DNA from: Planctomycetota bacterium
GTDB lineage: Bacteria > Planctomycetota > UBA11346
Length of the DNA: 64,000 nt
Reading direction: 5' to 3'
Assembly: GCA_013816485.1 (NCBI GenBank)
Contig: JACDEI010000024.1
Span: forward strand, 1-64,000
How positions within the stretch are numbered: position 1 is the stretch's first letter; each line of letters opens with the position of its first letter. Under the pieces are notes generated by a model. The model did no database searches. It saw only the letters and a program-made list of their open reading frames with translations, and was not told the origin of the DNA. A program made the position numbers and the translations under genes. Shown one piece after another: positions 50,655-59,517 of the stretch.

Positions 50655-51626
50655 TCACCCGATGGCGATCATCCGCTCGATCGGCAGGCGCGCGCGTTCG
50701 ATCAGCGCCGGATCCAGGCGCAGTTCCGGCGCGCGGTTGCGCATGCACCAGTAGAGCTTCTCCAGCGTGTTGCGGCGCATGTGCGGGCAGGTGTTGCAGT
50801 GCGAGCACGAGCCCTGCTGAGTGCCGCCGACTGCCGCCGGCGCCATCAAGAACGTCGCGTCAGGAGCGGCCTTCTCCATCTGGTGGATGATGCCGGGCTC
50901 GGTGACGACGATGTAGGTCGCGCGTGGCGCGCCCTTTTTTACCGCACCAAGCAACTGGCTGGTGCTGCCGACCACGTCGGCCAGCGCGCGAATCGGCAGC
51001 GGGCATTCCGGATGTACCAACGTCAGCGCCTCCGGATGTTCCTGCTGCAGATCGATCAGCGCCTGCTGACTGAAGTTTTCGTGCACCTCGCAGCTGCCCA
51101 GCCACATCACCAGCTCGCGGCCGGTCTCGCGGCTGACCCAGTCGCCCAGGAATTGATCGGGGGCGAAGATGATCGGCTGGTCCTTGGGGATGGAGTTTAC
51201 CACCGCGCAGGCATTGGATGAAGTGACGCAGAAATCGCTGAGCGCCTTGACCTCCGCCGAGGAATTGACGTAGGTGACGACCACGTGTCCCGGATGGCGA
51301 TCAATGAAAGCCTTGAAGCGATCCGCCGGGCACGAGTCCGACAACGAGCACCCAGCTTCCAGATCCGGCAGCAGCACCTGCTTGTGTGGGTTGAGGATCT
51401 TCGCGGTCTCGGCCATGAAGTGCACGCCGCAAAAGACGATGACGTCGGCGTTGGTGGTGGCGGCTTGGCGCGCAAGCTGCAACGAGTCGCCGATGAAGTC
51501 GGAGACGTCCTGGATCTCATCCGACTGGTAGTAGTGCCCCAGGATCACCGCGTTCATCGAGCGCTTGAGGTCCGCGATGGCGGCAACGAATTCGGCGGGG
51601 GTCTTCGGGATGGCGGTAGCGATCAT
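50655..51626 (-). CDS. nadA: Quinolinate synthase A
   Basis: 323 residues. Condenses iminoaspartate with dihydroxyacetone phosphate to quinolinate in NAD synthesis, using a [4Fe-4S] cluster. Family segments: ILGHYYQSDEIQDVSDFIGDSLQLAR, VFCGVHFMAETAKILNP, LPDLEAGCSLSDSCP, TSSNA, and the C-terminal GSCSHCNTCPHMRRNTLEKLY. Cys in FCGVHF, GSCEVH and the CSHCNTCPHM segment can supply the cluster ligands. No other nad gene is adjacent. Confidence 0.97.
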   Translation of the reverse strand: MIATAIPKTPAEFVAAIADLKRSMNAVILGHYYQSDEIQDVSDFIGDSLQLARQAATTNADVIVFCGVHFMAETAKILNPHKQVLLPDLEAGCSLSDSCPADRFKAFIDRHPGHVVVTYVNSSAEVKALSDFCVTSSNACAVVNSIPKDQPIIFAPDQFLGDWVSRETGRELVMWLGSCEVHENFSQQALIDLQQEHPEALTLVHPECPLPIRALADVVGSTSQLLGAVKKGAPRATYIVVTEPGIIHQMEKAAPDATFLMAPAAVGGTQQGSCSHCNTCPHMRRNTLEKLYWCMRNRAPELRLDPALIERARLPIERMIAIG

Positions 51627-51731
51627 GGTTTGAAAAGGCTAGCCAGCGGATCGGCGAGGAAACCCCGAGCCGTGGCAGGTCGAACCCTGGGAGCGCCTAT
51701 CATCCGGACTGGGGCTGTCCTGGCGTTCCGA

Positions 51732-52322
51732 TTACGGCGCTGAGGTCCAACTAGTCAGGTCATCCGCGGTACCATCGACGCCATCGGGACCGGCGGACCA
51801 GATGCCGAATCCCGTGGTGCCATAGATCTTCACAGAGAAAGCGATGCGCAGGGGGCCGCTTCCATGCGTCGAGCGGCTGCTGGTTTTTAGCGAGGGACGA
51901 TTTTTCAGCAGTGATCCGGTCATCGCGACGAAGCCGCGGTAGCCGGAGGCGAGGATCTCCGGAGTGAATCCCCCATCAACCTCTGTCGAAGCCGTCACAC
52001 CTGGTGCACCATCGATCAGACCATCACGGTTGAGATCGAAGAGCTGACCACTGCGGTTGCCTCAGGCTTCCTGCCAAGTCCAGATCTTCGTGCTGTACGT
52101 GGTGAGCTGCGTAGCCACGGAACTGACCAGCGTATGGGTGGAGCTGATGGCAGCACGCGAACGCAGCATGCCCCAGACCACGAAGCCGATGGCGAGCAAC
52201 GCCACCAGTATGCAGATGACGATCATCAACTCGACGAAGCTCCAGCCGATGCGGTGATGCGGATGGGAGCATGCCATATGATGAGGATACCTCAGACGGG
52301 CATCGTGGTCATCACCGGACAC
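51732..52322 (-). pseudogene. Prepilin-like protein interrupted by an in-frame stop
   Basis: One reading frame, broken by a TGA at 52062-52064. The upstream part has the prepilin signature GWSFVELMIVICILVALLAIGFVVWGMLRSR (cleavage after Gly, Glu at +5), with a likely start at 52277 (MACSHPHHRIG). The part after the TGA, in the same frame, reads GNRSGQLFDLNRDGLIDGAPGVT and continues to 51732 with a normal pseudopilin-like body. The in-frame continuity shows a single nonsense change or a sequence error rather than two genes. Confidence 0.75.
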
Positions 52323-52356
52323 CGGTCGGGATTTCGCCCAGGCGGTTATACGACAG

Positions 52357-53649
52357 CTATTTGCGATACTGTTTTAGAATCGTCTGGAGTCGCTCGCGCA
52401 CGGCGTTGTCGGTCTCGTCTTCGGCCTGTCGCTCCAGCAGGGACAACACACCCTCGTGATGATCGACGCCATGGATCAACCGAGTGGCGTCCCGCTGGTG
52501 TTCCAGTAGTGTCAGCAGTTCAAGGATGCGTGCGCGATCCCATTGGTGGACGAACAGACCGCCATTCAGGAGTTTGTCTTCGTACATCTGTTGGATGGAT
52601 TCGGTACTCGGTTGCGTGCTGAGATAGAGCAGCACTACCAACGGATCTAGATTTGGTTTACGACCGTCTGGTCGTGGTGGCGGATACCAATGTGGCGGCA
52701 GATCAGCGGGAAAATGTTTTCCCAGGAGCGCAAAACCGGTGACCAGATCCCCAGTCGTCATCGCCTGCTCAATACGTCGGCGGAGCTGCTGCTCGGGTTG
52801 AGTGGTGGGCAACCACAAGCACCACCAGGCAATAACTGCGATTGCCACGTACATCAGTGGCGCCAAACGCACCTGCGTGGTGGCGATATTCCAACCCCAG
52901 CGTTTACGATCGGCGAACGAAATCAGCCATGCGAGTGCGAGCACGATTAATGCCAGAGTTCCAAGAAATTGTCCGATGAAGGCCGCACCTGCCAACACTC
53001 GCTCTGCTTCTCCCAGTTGTACGCCGCCCATGATGGCAAAGATCGACACCGGCACGTACGACAACGCGATCAGCATCAGTACATCGCCGAACAGGAGAAC
53101 GATGACGCCCGCCAACACCGGGCGGATGCCATAGATCACAGTGAGCACGCGGATCATCAGCACCACGCGCCACAACGCGACCAGTTGCAGAGTCCATAGG
53201 TTGGTGGAGGCCGCTTCGCCCGCAGACATCAGGCGCTCGTAAGGGATGCCATAGAACCAGGCGAGCGGCGCGGTCAGCCAGAACAAACCAAGGAACGCGA
53301 GGTAGCTGTCGAGTAGACGCGGCACCCGCTTGACCGGTGACCACGCCCACCGTCCGACACCACTCAGCTGCACCAATAACCACAACGCCGTCGCCGCCAC
53401 CCACGACGCCCCGGGCGCGATCAGCAGGTGCCACGGTTCGGCGAGCAGATCCTCGGCGTCATATTCCCGGGCCAGGCCCGCGCTGAACGTGAACAGCAGC
53501 CCCACCAGCCAGAGGTGTCGCGTGGCGGCAAAACGGCGGATGGCCTCGCCGTTCCCGAGGAAGAACAGCCCAAATGTGGCCAGCGACCCGCGTGGGGGAC
53601 GCTCCAAGTGCTCCACCGGCACGATGTCAGATGCGGGCTTGTCTTCCAT
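52357..53649 (-). CDS. Hypothetical multi-pass membrane protein
   Basis: 430 residues, no recognised family. About seven or eight hydrophobic segments, in the first 300 residues (HLWLVGLLFTFSAGLAR, WVAATALWLLVQLSGVGRW, AFLGLFWLTAPLAWFYGIP, VLAGVIVLLFGDVLMLIALSYVPVSIFAIMGG, FLGTLALIVLALAWLISF, MYVAIAVIAWWCLWLP), then a cytoplasmic or periplasmic helical domain of about 130 residues. Start taken at MEDKPASDIVPVEHLERPP; the frame upstream of it overlaps the divergent gene at 53675. It diverges from that gene with 25 bases between starts. Confidence 0.7.
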   Translation of the reverse strand: MEDKPASDIVPVEHLERPPRGSLATFGLFFLGNGEAIRRFAATRHLWLVGLLFTFSAGLAREYDAEDLLAEPWHLLIAPGASWVAATALWLLVQLSGVGRWAWSPVKRVPRLLDSYLAFLGLFWLTAPLAWFYGIPYERLMSAGEAASTNLWTLQLVALWRVVLMIRVLTVIYGIRPVLAGVIVLLFGDVLMLIALSYVPVSIFAIMGGVQLGEAERVLAGAAFIGQFLGTLALIVLALAWLISFADRKRWGWNIATTQVRLAPLMYVAIAVIAWWCLWLPTTQPEQQLRRRIEQAMTTGDLVTGFALLGKHFPADLPPHWYPPPRPDGRKPNLDPLVVLLYLSTQPSTESIQQMYEDKLLNGGLFVHQWDRARILELLTLLEHQRDATRLIHGVDHHEGVLSLLERQAEDETDNAVRERLQTILKQYRK

Positions 53650-53674
53650 AAACGATCGTTTACTTACTCCAGGT

Positions 53675-54064
53675 ATGGACCAGGTCAACCTCATCGCCGG
53701 CTGGATCGGCATCCTGTGTGGCATGGTCAGCGGCGCTGTCCATGGGCTGTGGTTCCACCGTGTGGAGTGGCTCGGCGGGTACGCCGCCTGGCCGCGTCGC
53801 CTGACACGGCTCGGGCACATCAGCTTCTTCGGCCTCGCCTTCATCAACCTTGCCTTCGCCTGGTCGCTGCCAGCGCTGCCAGCGGCGCATCAGGGACCGG
53901 CGTTGGATGTCGCCGCCTGGGCCCTGGTGGTCGGTGCCTTCACCATGCCACTGTGCTGTTATGCGGCTGCCTTCATCCCGTCCGCGCGCCATGCCTTCGT
54001 CGTGCCGGTGACGAGTCTGATCACCGGCGTCAGCGTGTTCATCGTGAAAGGATTGCTGCCATGA
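53675..54064 (+). CDS. Small integral membrane protein
   Basis: 129 residues, four predicted membrane segments (LIAGWIGILCGMVSGAVHGLWF, ISFFGLAFINLAFAWSLPAL, AAWALVVGAFTMPLCCYAAAF, VVPVTSLITGVSVFIVKGLL). No family recognised. Its stop overlaps the start of the radical SAM gene (ATGA), so the two products are likely used together. Confidence 0.7.
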   Translation: MDQVNLIAGWIGILCGMVSGAVHGLWFHRVEWLGGYAAWPRRLTRLGHISFFGLAFINLAFAWSLPALPAAHQGPALDVAAWALVVGAFTMPLCCYAAAFIPSARHAFVVPVTSLITGVSVFIVKGLLP

Positions 54065-55371
54065 AGATCGCCTTCATCGCCATGAGTGGCGTGCGCGTCG
54101 TCGACGCCGAGCTGCTGCGCATCGGTCTGACGCTTCCGGGATTCGTCGAGCGCGGGCAGGTGATCGCCTCGCTGCCCAGCCTTGGACTGCTGACGCTCGC
54201 CGGCATGACGCCACCGTGGCACGAGGTCAGCTACCACGAGGTCGCCGATCTGCGCGCGGTGCAGGGCGTTCCCGTACACGCGGATCTGGTGGCGATCAGC
54301 ACGTTTAGCGCGCAGGTGCGCGAAGCCTATGAACTCGCGGATCGTTTCCATGCGCTCGGCACGCGTGTGGTCATCGGCGGTCCGCACGTCAGCGTCCTGC
54401 CGGATGAGGCTGCGGCCCACGTCGATACGGTGGTCATCGGCGAAGGCGAACTGGTATGGCCGCAGCTCATCGCCGACGCTGAAGCCGGCCGCTTGCAACC
54501 GCAGTATGGCCAGCGAGGCGTACCGTTCGATCTGAACCAAGCACCATCACCACGCGTCGAACTGCTCGACGTGGCGCGCTACAACCGCATCACCGTGCAG
54601 ACCGCACGCGGTTGTCCGCACCGCTGCGAATTCTGCGCCTCGACGCCGCTGATGACACCCGGCTACCGCCAGAAACCCGCGGCCAAGGTGCTGGCGGAGA
54701 TCGACCGCATCCGCGCCATCTGGCCGCATCCCTTCATCGAATTCGCCGACGACAATACCTTCATCGATCGCGCGTATTGGAAGGCGTTGCTGCCGGAGTT
54801 GGCGAAACGCCGAATCCGCTGGTTCACCGAGACCGATCTCAGCGTCGCCGAGGATAACGACTTGTTGTCACTGATGCGTGACGCCGGTTGTGCGCAGGTA
54901 CTGATCGGCCTGGAGAGTCCGACGCCAGACGCGCTCACCGGCATCGACACCCACGGCTGGAAACGCAAACGCTTCGACCGCTACCGCGCCGCCATCACGC
55001 GCATCCAATCCCATGGCATCAGCGTCAACGGCTGCTTCATTCTTGGCTTGGATGCGCACGACGCCGGCATCTTCAACGCAGTCGACACCTTCGTGCGCGA
55101 GTCGGACCTCACCGAGGTCCAGGTCACGGTGCAAACTGCGTTCCCAGGCACCGTGCTCTATGAACGCCTGCTGAAAGCTGGGCGATTGATCGAACCGACC
55201 AATTGGAACCTCTGCACGCTCTTCGATGTGAATTTCCACCCGGAAAAGATGACCGCGCTGGAACTGCGGGACGGTTTTCGGGGGCTGGTCAGCACGCTCT
55301 ATTCGCGCGAACGCACGGATGCACGTCGTCTGCGCTTTCGTGAACTACGCCGCGCCGCTCGCGCCGCGTGA
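54061..55371 (+). CDS. B12-binding radical SAM protein
   Basis: 436 residues. N-terminal cobalamin-binding-like Rossmann domain (LPSLGLLTLAGMTPP, VAISTFSAQVREAYELADRFHALGTRVVIGGPHVSVLPDEAAAHVDTVVIGEGE) and a radical SAM TIM barrel with the cluster motif CPHRCEFC in TARGCPHRCEFCASTPLMTPGYRQKP. This is the BchE/hopanoid-type group that carries out methylations and cyclisations. The substrate cannot be told. Start at 54061 overlaps the previous stop; the longer upstream frame is spurious. Confidence 0.9.
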   Translation: MKIAFIAMSGVRVVDAELLRIGLTLPGFVERGQVIASLPSLGLLTLAGMTPPWHEVSYHEVADLRAVQGVPVHADLVAISTFSAQVREAYELADRFHALGTRVVIGGPHVSVLPDEAAAHVDTVVIGEGELVWPQLIADAEAGRLQPQYGQRGVPFDLNQAPSPRVELLDVARYNRITVQTARGCPHRCEFCASTPLMTPGYRQKPAAKVLAEIDRIRAIWPHPFIEFADDNTFIDRAYWKALLPELAKRRIRWFTETDLSVAEDNDLLSLMRDAGCAQVLIGLESPTPDALTGIDTHGWKRKRFDRYRAAITRIQSHGISVNGCFILGLDAHDAGIFNAVDTFVRESDLTEVQVTVQTAFPGTVLYERLLKAGRLIEPTNWNLCTLFDVNFHPEKMTALELRDGFRGLVSTLYSRERTDARRLRFRELRRAARAA

Positions 55372-55372
55372 C

Positions 55373-55468
55373 CCTGGGAGAGGCGAGCCCTAGCTCGCCT
55401 CACGGTGACGAAAGCAAACGGACGACTTTGATCAAAGGCAAGGCGAGCTGGGGCTCGCCTCTCCCAGG
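55373..55468. repeat. Paired REP-like hairpins with CCTGGGAG ends
   Basis: Outer inverted boxes CCTGGGAG (55373) and CTCCCAGG (to 55468) enclose two hairpins of the same stem, AGGCGAGC-CCTA-GCTCGCCT (55381-55400) and AGGCGAGC-TGGG-GCTCGCCT (55441-55460). The box is shared with the REP-like repeats at 328 and 45990, but the hairpin is different. It lies between two convergent genes. Confidence 0.85.
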
Positions 55469-55469
55469 C

Positions 55470-56249
55470 CTATCGACGATGGCGTTCCTGAGCCCGATTC
55501 CACGCCACGCAGTCGACATACGTCACGCCGCTGCCACCAAAAATGTCAAGCGCACTGCCGTACGTCAGGTCGACGCGCCCTTTGCTCAGACGATCCACCA
55601 GAATCAGATCTTCGATCGACTTGCCGCCGCCGGCGTAGACGCACGGGATTGGCGACCACTTGCCGAGCACGGTGACCAGGTCCTGGTCGATACCCTGGCA
55701 CAGGCCTTCGACATCGGCGGCATGGATCAGCAGCTCGCTGCACGACGCGGCAATCAGCGCGAGGTTGGCCTCGGTGATGGCGAAGCTGGTCAGCGTCTGC
55801 CAGCGGTTCATCGCCACCACCCAGCCGTCGCCGACGCGGCGGCAACTTAGGTCGACCACCAGGCGGTCCTTCGACAGGCGGTTGCTCAGCGCGGTGAGGC
55901 GTTCCTGGGCGAACACGCCGTTTGGGAACAACCACGAGGTGACGATCACCTTGCTCGCACCTTGTTCGATCCATGGCTGCGCGTTGTCGATGTCGATGCC
56001 GCCGCCGAGGTGCAGGTGGTCCGGCCACGCGGCGAGCGCGCGTTTGGCCGCGTCGTCATTGCCAGGTCCAAGCTTGATCACGTGGCCGCCTTCGAGGCGA
56101 TCGTCGCGGTACTTGCCGGCAAAAAACTCCGGCGGCTGACTGGCGACGAAGTTGGTCTTCAGTCCGGCACCGCTGTCGTGCAGGCTGCCGCCGACGATCT
56201 GTTTCACCTGACCGTCGTGGAGGTCGATGCAGGGTTTGAAGAGGGTCAT
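55470..56249 (-). CDS. hisA: HisA-like isomerase of the eukaryotic (HIS6) type
   Basis: 259 residues. Phosphoribosylformimino-AICAR ribotide isomerase of histidine synthesis; TIM barrel starting [20 protein letters not shown], with catalytic Asp in [59 protein letters not shown] and [13 protein letters not shown]. The segment spacing and the IVGGSLHD and VIVTSWLF forms fit the fungal/plant HIS6 branch better than the usual bacterial HisA. No other his gene lies nearby. Confidence 0.85.
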   Translation of the reverse strand: MTLFKPCIDLHDGQVKQIVGGSLHDSGAGLKTNFVASQPPEFFAGKYRDDRLEGGHVIKLGPGNDDAAKRALAAWPDHLHLGGGIDIDNAQPWIEQGASKVIVTSWLFPNGVFAQERLTALSNRLSKDRLVVDLSCRRVGDGWVVAMNRWQTLTSFAITEANLALIAASCSELLIHAADVEGLCQGIDQDLVTVLGKWSPIPCVYAGGGKSIEDLILVDRLSKGRVDLTYGSALDIFGGSGVTYVDCVAWNRAQERHRR

Positions 56250-56257
56250 GGGACAGC

Positions 56258-56513
56258 CGTCCGAAGGGTCCGAGGGGTACGAGGGGTCCGAAGGGTCCGA
56301 GATGCTGGTGCAGTCATCACTCTAGGTGCTGTTCATGGCCGACCAAGTCGACCGTCTACTTCAGCGCATGCCGGATGCTGTCTCTGGACCTTTCGTACCT
56401 TTCGTACCTTTCGTACCTTTCGAACCTTTCGAACCTTTCGTACCCCTCGTACCCCTCGTACCCCTCGTACCTTTCGTACCCCTCGTACCCCTCGTACTTT
56501 CCAGACCGTGGCA
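56258..56513. repeat. Inverted short-repeat array, unit GGTACGAAA/GGTCCGAAG (9 bp)
   Basis: Short left arm 56258-56301 (about five 9-mers such as GAAGGGTCC and GAGGGGTAC), an 80-base spacer, and a long right arm 56385-56512 (about thirteen complement units, CCTTTCGTA and CCCCTCGTA). The outer right end reads TGCCACGGTCTGG on the minus strand, matching the end box of the arrays at 27802 and 57389. It fills the livF-hisA gap to within a few bases. Confidence 0.92.
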
Positions 56514-56514
56514 T

Positions 56515-57261
56515 TTATTCGCCGAGGTAGGCTTCCTGCACCTTCGGATCCGCCAGCAGACGTTTAGCGTCGTCTTCCATGACGATGCGGCCGGTCTCAA
56601 TGACGTAGCCGCGGTGCGCGAGTTTGAGCGCCAGCCGGGCGTTCTGTTCGACCAGCAGGACCGACAGGCCTTCGCGATTGAGCGTGCGGATAGTCTCGAA
56701 GATCTTCAGCACCAGCAGGGGGGCGACGCCCATCGAGGGCTCGTCCATCAGCAGTACCCGCGGTTTGGACATCAGCGCCCGACCGATGGCGAGCATCTGC
56801 TGTTCGCCACCCGACAACGTGCCGCCGGCTTGGTGCCGGCGTTCTGCCAAGATAGGGAACAGCGTGAACGCATGGTCGATGCTGGCGGCGATCTCTGTCG
56901 GATCACTACGGGTGAACGCGCCGAGGCGGAGGTTCTCCAGCACGCTCAGGCGTGGGAAGATCTTGCGGCCCTCGGGAACCTGCGCGATGCCATGGCGCAC
57001 GATGGCATGGGCCGGCTGGCCGTGGATCGCCTGACCTGCGAAGCGGATCGCACCGCTCGTCGGCGTCACGATGCCGGAGCAGCACAGCAGCGTGGTGGTC
57101 TTACCCGCACCATTGGCACCGATGAGCGTAACGATCTCGCCAGCGCGGACGTTCAGGGTGATGCCGTGCAGAGCGCGAATGGGGCCGTAGCCGGCGTCGA
57201 CGTTTTCGAGGGACAAGAGAATGTCCGGGGTCCGGGGTCCGGGGTCCGGGGTCTCGTTCAT
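56515..57261 (-). CDS. livF: Branched-chain amino acid ABC transporter ATPase LivF
   Basis: 248 residues. Walker A GANGAGKTT, Q-loop, signature LSGGEQQM, Walker B VLLMDEPSMGVAP, switch His position replaced by Glu in LLVEQN, as is usual for LivF. It energises import through LivHM with LivG. The chosen start, MNETPDPGPRTPDILLSLENV, has about eight residues (PDPGPRTPD) encoded by an arm of the inverted array at 57222-57389. A start further inside (TTG near LLSLENV) is possible. Confidence 0.92.
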   Translation of the reverse strand: MNETPDPGPRTPDILLSLENVDAGYGPIRALHGITLNVRAGEIVTLIGANGAGKTTTLLCCSGIVTPTSGAIRFAGQAIHGQPAHAIVRHGIAQVPEGRKIFPRLSVLENLRLGAFTRSDPTEIAASIDHAFTLFPILAERRHQAGGTLSGGEQQMLAIGRALMSKPRVLLMDEPSMGVAPLLVLKIFETIRTLNREGLSVLLVEQNARLALKLAHRGYVIETGRIVMEDDAKRLLADPKVQEAYLGE

Positions 57262-57389
57262 CGCGCGCCATTTCTGCGCATGACGCACCAGAGGGATTCG
57301 ATCCGTCGAACAGACCAGGGCAAAGCAAACAACAACGCTGGAGCACGGGACCCCGGACCCCGGACCCCGGACATCGGACCGTGGCAATT
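57222..57389. repeat. Inverted short-repeat array, unit TCCGGGGT (8 bp)
   Basis: Left arm 57222-57253 with four TCCGGGGT units, right arm 57349-57389 with three complement units and the outer end GTCCGATGT...GACCGTGGCAATT, the reverse complement of AATTGCCACGGTCC. The left arm lies inside the coding sequence of livF; the livF start codon lies in the spacer. The right arm ends six bases before the livG stop codon. Confidence 0.93.
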
Positions 57390-57394
57390 CCCGT

Positions 57395-58420
57395 TCATCC
57401 GAGTTCCTCCTTGCCCAGGTACGCCTCGATCACCTGCGGATTCGCGCGGACCTCTGCCGGCGTGCCTTCGGCGATCTTGTTACCGTAATGTAGCACCGCG
57501 ATGCGGTCGCTGATACCCATCACCACCTTCATGTGGTGTTCGATCAGCACGACGGTGATGCCGCGGTCGCGGATGCGTTTGATCAGCTCCATCAGCTTGG
57601 TCGCCTCGGCCGGATTCATCCCGGCGGCCGGCTCGTCGAGCAGGAGCAGCGACGGACGCGTGGCGAGCGCGCGGGCGATCTCCAGCCGTCGCTGATGCCC
57701 ATACGGCAACGACCCGGCGGGCAGGTGGGCGCTGGTGCCAAGGCTGACGAATTCCAGTTCGCGCAGCGCGGTCTCTCTCGCGTCACGTTCCTCGCGGCGA
57801 TGGCGCGGCAGGCGCAGCGCGGCATCCCAGCCACGGGCGTGCAGGTGGCGATCCATGCCCACCAGCACGTTGTCGAGCGCGCTCAGATCGCGGAACAGCC
57901 GAATGTTCTGGAAGGTGCGCGCAACGCCGGCGCGTGCCACGGCGTCGGGTGTACAACGGCCCATGCGCCAGGCGTTCCACGCCGCACCGACGCCGATCGC
58001 CGCACCGATGGCGAGCGGCACCGTGGTCCAAGGGCCCTGCAGCGCGCTCGCGACGAGGGCGTTCCACGAGGTGCTCCAGGGGAACGGTTGGAGATGCGCA
58101 CTCTGGTTGATCGCGGCGTCCCACAGGGTGTTGGCGTTGATCGCCACGGCCGCGCCGAGCCCGGTGGCGAGTCCGACGAGGCCCCAGCGCACAACGTCAG
58201 CCGGTTCCGGCAGTGCCCGTACGGTACGTCCATCGATCCGCACGCACCCACTGCTCGGCTGGTAGAGTCCGGTGATGGCGTTGAACACCGAGGTCTTGCC
58301 CGCGCCATTGGGTCCGATGACGGCGAAGATCTGTCCGCGTTCGACGCTGATGCTGACATCGTTGACCGCCGTCAGGCCGCCGAAACGCAGGGTCAGGCGA
58401 TCGAGTTGGAGCAGTGCCAT
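57395..58420 (-). CDS. livG: Branched-chain amino acid ABC transporter ATPase LivG with internal insertion
   Basis: 341 residues. Walker A GPNGAGKTS, ARTFQNIRLF Q-loop, signature region LPYGHQRRLEIARAL, Walker B LLLLDEPAAGMNP and IEHHMKVVM are present, so it is a full LivG. Between the strand after Walker A and the Q-loop there is an insertion of about 95 residues holding two hydrophobic stretches (VVRWGLVGLATGLGAAVAINA and VPLAIGAAIGVGAAWNAW). Ordinary LivG proteins lack this. Start overlaps the livM stop (TAATG). Confidence 0.92.
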   Translation of the reverse strand: MALLQLDRLTLRFGGLTAVNDVSISVERGQIFAVIGPNGAGKTSVFNAITGLYQPSSGCVRIDGRTVRALPEPADVVRWGLVGLATGLGAAVAINANTLWDAAINQSAHLQPFPWSTSWNALVASALQGPWTTVPLAIGAAIGVGAAWNAWRMGRCTPDAVARAGVARTFQNIRLFRDLSALDNVLVGMDRHLHARGWDAALRLPRHRREERDARETALRELEFVSLGTSAHLPAGSLPYGHQRRLEIARALATRPSLLLLDEPAAGMNPAEATKLMELIKRIRDRGITVVLIEHHMKVVMGISDRIAVLHYGNKIAEGTPAEVRANPQVIEAYLGKEELG

Positions 58421-59517
58421 TAGTTGGCTCCCGCCGGCGCTTTGTCGCGGTCGCGGTCGCGGTCGCGGTAGCGCAGCTCGGCCGGGACCTCCTTGGCCGG
58501 CAGCAGGCCCTTGGGACGCAGCCGCATCATCAGGATCAGTGCGATGCCGTAGAGCATGAACTTCCAATTCCCAGGCGACGCCAACACGTTGTCGCCAGTC
58601 CAGCCATTGCGCGACATCATCTCGGTGAGCTTGGTCAACACGATGCTGTTGAAGCCGACCATGATACACGCGCCCAGCAGCACGCCGGTGATGTTGCCCA
58701 TGCCCCCGACGATGACGATGCACAGGATGATCACCGACTGTTGGAAGTCGTAGAATCCCGGCTCGATGCTGGTGCCTGCCAAGCTGGCGAACATCGCTCC
58801 GCCGGTAGCGCACAACGCCGATCCTAACGCGAAGGCGATCTGTTTGATCCATGGTGTTGGCAACCCCATCGACCGCGCAGCAAGTTCGTCCTCCCGCACC
58901 GCGACCCATGACCGCCCGAGTCGCGAATACCGCAGGTTGTGGCAGAGCCACACCACCGCGATCAGCAGCACTAGGTAGAGGTAGTACCACGGCACGTAAT
59001 TGCCGACCGAGAAGCTCACTCCCGGCATTGCTGGCACGGCCACTGGATTGAGTCCCTGGGTGCCCTTGGTCACCGCATCGAGATTCTTCAAGACATCCTG
59101 CACGATCTCACCAAACCCGAGCGTCACGATCGCCACGTAGTCCCCGCGCAGTCGCATCACCGGCAACGACAGCAGCAAACCCGCAATCCCGCCCATCGCC
59201 GTCGCCGCAAGCAGTCCGGGGAAAAACCCGATCTGGAACGGATAGATCGGACAGGTGAGGATCGCGAACGTGTAGGCCCCAATTGCCATGAACGCCGCGC
59301 TGCCCAAATTGAACAACCCAGTGAAGCCGGTGATGAGGTTCAACCCCAACCCGATGATGGCGTAGACCATGATCGCCGGCACCAGCGAGGCGAACTTCCA
59401 GGTAGTCGGCAGCAACAAGTCGATCGCGGGAAGAAGTGCGACCAGCAAAAAGGCAGACAACCTAGCCACAGAGGCCACAGAGGCCACAGAGGCCACAGAG
59501 AGCACAGAGGGGATCAT
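58420..59517 (-). CDS. livM: Branched-chain amino acid ABC transporter permease LivM
   Basis: 365 residues, membrane permease with the LivM pattern (MVYAIIGLGLNLITGFTGLFNLGSAAFMAIGAY, MRLRGDYVAIVTLGFGEIVQ, GLPTPWIKQIAFALGSALCATGGAMFASLAG, VIVGGMGNITGVLLGA). Two oddities. The first 18 residues (MIPSVLSVASVASVASVA) are encoded by the left arm of the array at 59446-59993, and the ATG overlaps the stop of the GxxExxY gene (ATGA). The C-terminal RDRDRDRD is made by a GTCGCG hexamer repeat. Confidence 0.92.
   Translation of the reverse strand: MIPSVLSVASVASVASVARLSAFLLVALLPAIDLLLPTTWKFASLVPAIMVYAIIGLGLNLITGFTGLFNLGSAAFMAIGAYTFAILTCPIYPFQIGFFPGLLAATAMGGIAGLLLSLPVMRLRGDYVAIVTLGFGEIVQDVLKNLDAVTKGTQGLNPVAVPAMPGVSFSVGNYVPWYYLYLVLLIAVVWLCHNLRYSRLGRSWVAVREDELAARSMGLPTPWIKQIAFALGSALCATGGAMFASLAGTSIEPGFYDFQQSVIILCIVIVGGMGNITGVLLGACIMVGFNSIVLTKLTEMMSRNGWTGDNVLASPGNWKFMLYGIALILMMRLRPKGLLPAKEVPAELRYRDRDRDRDKAPAGAN
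58444..58467. repeat. Hexamer GTCGCG x4 in the 3' end of livM
   Basis: Four perfect copies read on the minus strand as Arg-Asp dipeptides at the end of LivM. In-frame repeat, like the GCAGGT hexamers in btuF. Confidence 0.9.
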
